A stretch of DNA of 16,322 bases, taken from the NCBI GenBank assembly GCA_035291705.1, contig DATDRM010000082.1:1-16322 (forward strand), written 5' to 3'. Every line of letters starts with the position of its first letter. Position 1 is the first letter of the stretch. Shown piece by piece: positions 15,224 through 16,322 of the stretch. The notes under the pieces are model-generated. The model had not been told where the DNA came from. It ran no database searches and saw only the letters and a list, made by a program, of their open reading frames with translations. The DNA comes from DATDRM01 sp035291705 (GTDB taxonomy: Bacteria > Chloroflexota > Anaerolineae > Anaerolineales > UBA4823). Position numbers and translations under genes: made by a program.

Positions 15224-15718
15224 GTGAAATTACCCATCTTGAATCTCACTCAGGAATCCTTTGCCCCGTACGGAAAAGTTATCGAACAGCCAGTCCGGAC
15301 GCACGATGCAGCTGGCCCTGGCTGGGCCTGGTGGGGAGAGAACGCTCTCCTGGCTGGGGATGAGCGCCCTTTTGGGATTGGCTACCTGGATTTGAACCTC
15401 GCTGATCTGACCTTCGATTGGGCAGAGCGCCACATGAGCAGCATGGAGCTGCTCATCCCAGTCGGTGGTGACTGCCTGGTTTATGTTGGCCCGCCGGATG
15501 ATCCGGATCAACCGGATCGGTTGCCACCGTTGGTGCGGTTCCAGGTCTTTCGAGTGCGGCAAGGCCAGGGCGTACTGCTGGAGCGAGGCGTCTGGCACGG
15601 CGCGCCGCTGGCGCTCGACCAACCGCTCAAAGTAGTCGTCTTGCTGCACCAGGATACCGGCAAAGACGACGGTTATGTTGTGCGTTTTCCGGAGACGCCG
15701 GTCATGATCGAAAGATGA
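15224..15718 (+). CDS. AllA (ureidoglycolate lyase)-fold protein, probable role in sugar metabolism
   Basis: A 164-residue cupin-like protein. From the GTG start it reads VKLPILNLTQESFAPYGKVI, closely like the MKL...LTQEAFAPYG opening of AllA proteins, which independently supports this start over ATG 15182. Other family features are HMSSMELLIPVGG (70-82), CLVYVGPP (84-91) and the conserved GVWHGAPLAL (122-131) with His125. AllA splits ureidoglycolate into glyoxylate and urea in purine breakdown, but no allantoin or purine gene is here. The protein lies in a sugar operon, 38 bp after the GH106 gene and 7 bp before the next one. A related reaction on a sugar acid or lactone is a plausible alternative; I would not annotate it as a purine enzyme. 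Residues 91-99 encode a (PDx)3 repeat from a CCGGAT repeat of 9-base period (15494-15517). Confidence 0.8.
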   Translation: MKLPILNLTQESFAPYGKVIEQPVRTHDAAGPGWAWWGENALLAGDERPFGIGYLDLNLADLTFDWAERHMSSMELLIPVGGDCLVYVGPPDDPDQPDRLPPLVRFQVFRVRQGQGVLLERGVWHGAPLALDQPLKVVVLLHQDTGKDDGYVVRFPETPVMIER

Positions 15719-15725
15719 GACGCTT

Positions 15726-16322
15726 ATGCCAATAGTTGATCGTCGGGAATTTGGTGGTCGCTTTACTGTTCGGGAGAATTCCCGCCGCCTGGCGAACTAT
15801 CGCTACATTGAAATCCAGCTGATGGAGATGATCGGCGGCTGGTGTCACACCACCCCACAGATCGCATATAAAGCGGCTTTTGGCTACCATGTCTATGATC
15901 ACGCTCAGGCCGCAGATCAGCTGGGCGAACGTCTGGAACAGCTACGCTCGAACCGAGAACGCCAGGAACCAGCCACTGACGAACTCGCCTCTCTTTGTGA
16001 GAGTATCTGGAACCTGGCTTCTACAACCGAGCGCCTGGTCGCCGTATATCGGGTGCTCGAACCGCACCTGGTCAGCACTTACGTCTATCACGCCGATGCA
16101 ACTGATCCGCTCGCTGACACCCCGACTGTGCGCATGCTACGTCACCTGGCGGGGATCGGACAATCGCATATCGCTTGGGGTCAGGCTGTGTTGGAGAGCT
16201 TGACACAGAACCCAGCTGACCGCCGGTTGGCGTTGGATATCCAGGCAGACCTGGAAGCGCGCCTGGTCGCTTGTGGTGGGGTGACGGGGCAAGGGATCGA
16301 ATCGCACTGGCTGGCATTTCAC
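15726..16322 (+). CDS. All-helical, possibly ferritin-like protein, C-terminus cut by window edge
   Basis: I translated this frame by hand from the ATG at 15726; it runs open for 199 codons to the right edge. It begins 7 bp after the AllA-like stop, with only a weak GATGAGA upstream, so translation is probably coupled. No signal peptide or membrane helix is visible, and the sequence is strongly helical. The segment RYIEIQLMEMIGGWCHTTPQ (26-45), followed by FGYHVYDHAQAADQLGERL (52-70), and a later PTVRMLRHLAGIGQSHIAWG (133-152), resemble the paired helices of ferritin-like proteins (DUF455/PaaC-like style). Possible metal ligands are Glu29, Glu34, His55, Asp58, His59, Glu102, His140 and His148. 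The second-half ExxH expected for a di-iron site reads GQSH here. I cannot name a function. An oxygenase- or hydroxylase-like role, or a catalytically dead scaffold, are both possible. Confidence 0.7.
   Translation, partial: MPIVDRREFGGRFTVRENSRRLANYRYIEIQLMEMIGGWCHTTPQIAYKAAFGYHVYDHAQAADQLGERLEQLRSNRERQEPATDELASLCESIWNLASTTERLVAVYRVLEPHLVSTYVYHADATDPLADTPTVRMLRHLAGIGQSHIAWGQAVLESLTQNPADRRLALDIQADLEARLVACGGVTGQGIESHWLAFH

Noticed and set aside
15494..15517. CCGGAT repeated three times at 9-base spacing
   Set aside because: It lies in frame within the AllA-like gene and encodes a PDx loop. It is a small coding microrepeat, not a CRISPR or regulatory element.

Overview
The window looks like a carbohydrate-utilisation locus from a free-living bacterium, most likely a Chloroflexota of the Anaerolineae/Caldilineae type. 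This is an inference from style, not from a marker gene. The clues are a moderately high GC content, a solute-binding lipoprotein with a long Pro/Thr/Glu linker straight after its lipobox, a Tat-type lipoprotein amylase, and strong AAGGAGG-type ribosome binding sites. I see no rRNA, tRNA, CRISPR array, insertion sequence or phage gene. No gene-free stretch exceeds 300 bases; the longest gaps are 4818-5024 and 6483-6640, both described below.

Layout. Two genes run leftward as a tight pair: an M28 metallopeptidase (2585-1386) and, 9 bp further on, a GH4 NAD/metal-dependent glycosidase (1376 to the left edge, cut near its C-terminus). From the shared intergenic region (2586-2722) ten genes run rightward: a PurR/RbsR-like LacI-family regulator, a ribokinase-type PfkB kinase, an ABC sugar-binding lipoprotein, two MalF/MalG-type permeases, a Tat-lipoprotein GH13 amylase, a zinc-type medium-chain dehydrogenase, a cytoplasmic GH106-type enzyme (alpha-L-rhamnosidase family), an AllA (ureidoglycolate lyase)-fold protein, and an all-helical, possibly ferritin-like protein cut by the right edge.

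Regulation. The divergent region holds a good sigma70-type promoter for the regulator, an overlapping opposite-strand -10 box, and a double operator made of three abutting GTTTAC/GTAAAC half-sites. Its AAACGTTT core is the one used by the PurR/RbsR branch of LacI proteins, and the adjacent regulator carries that branch's DNA-reading features. The simplest reading is that this regulator controls both arms. Two perfect stem-loops lie between the binding-protein gene and the permease genes and probably set differential expression.

How the genes may work together (inference). The surface amylase trims an alpha-glucan or mixed oligosaccharide. The binding protein and permeases import the products, using an ATPase encoded elsewhere. 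The cytoplasmic GH106 and GH4 enzymes then release terminal sugars, and the dehydrogenase, kinase and AllA-like protein process them. GH106 plus GH4 would suit a rhamnose- and uronate- or galactose-containing plant or exopolysaccharide glycan, but the substrate cannot be fixed from sequence alone. The least explained part is the distal AllA-like/ferritin-like pair.
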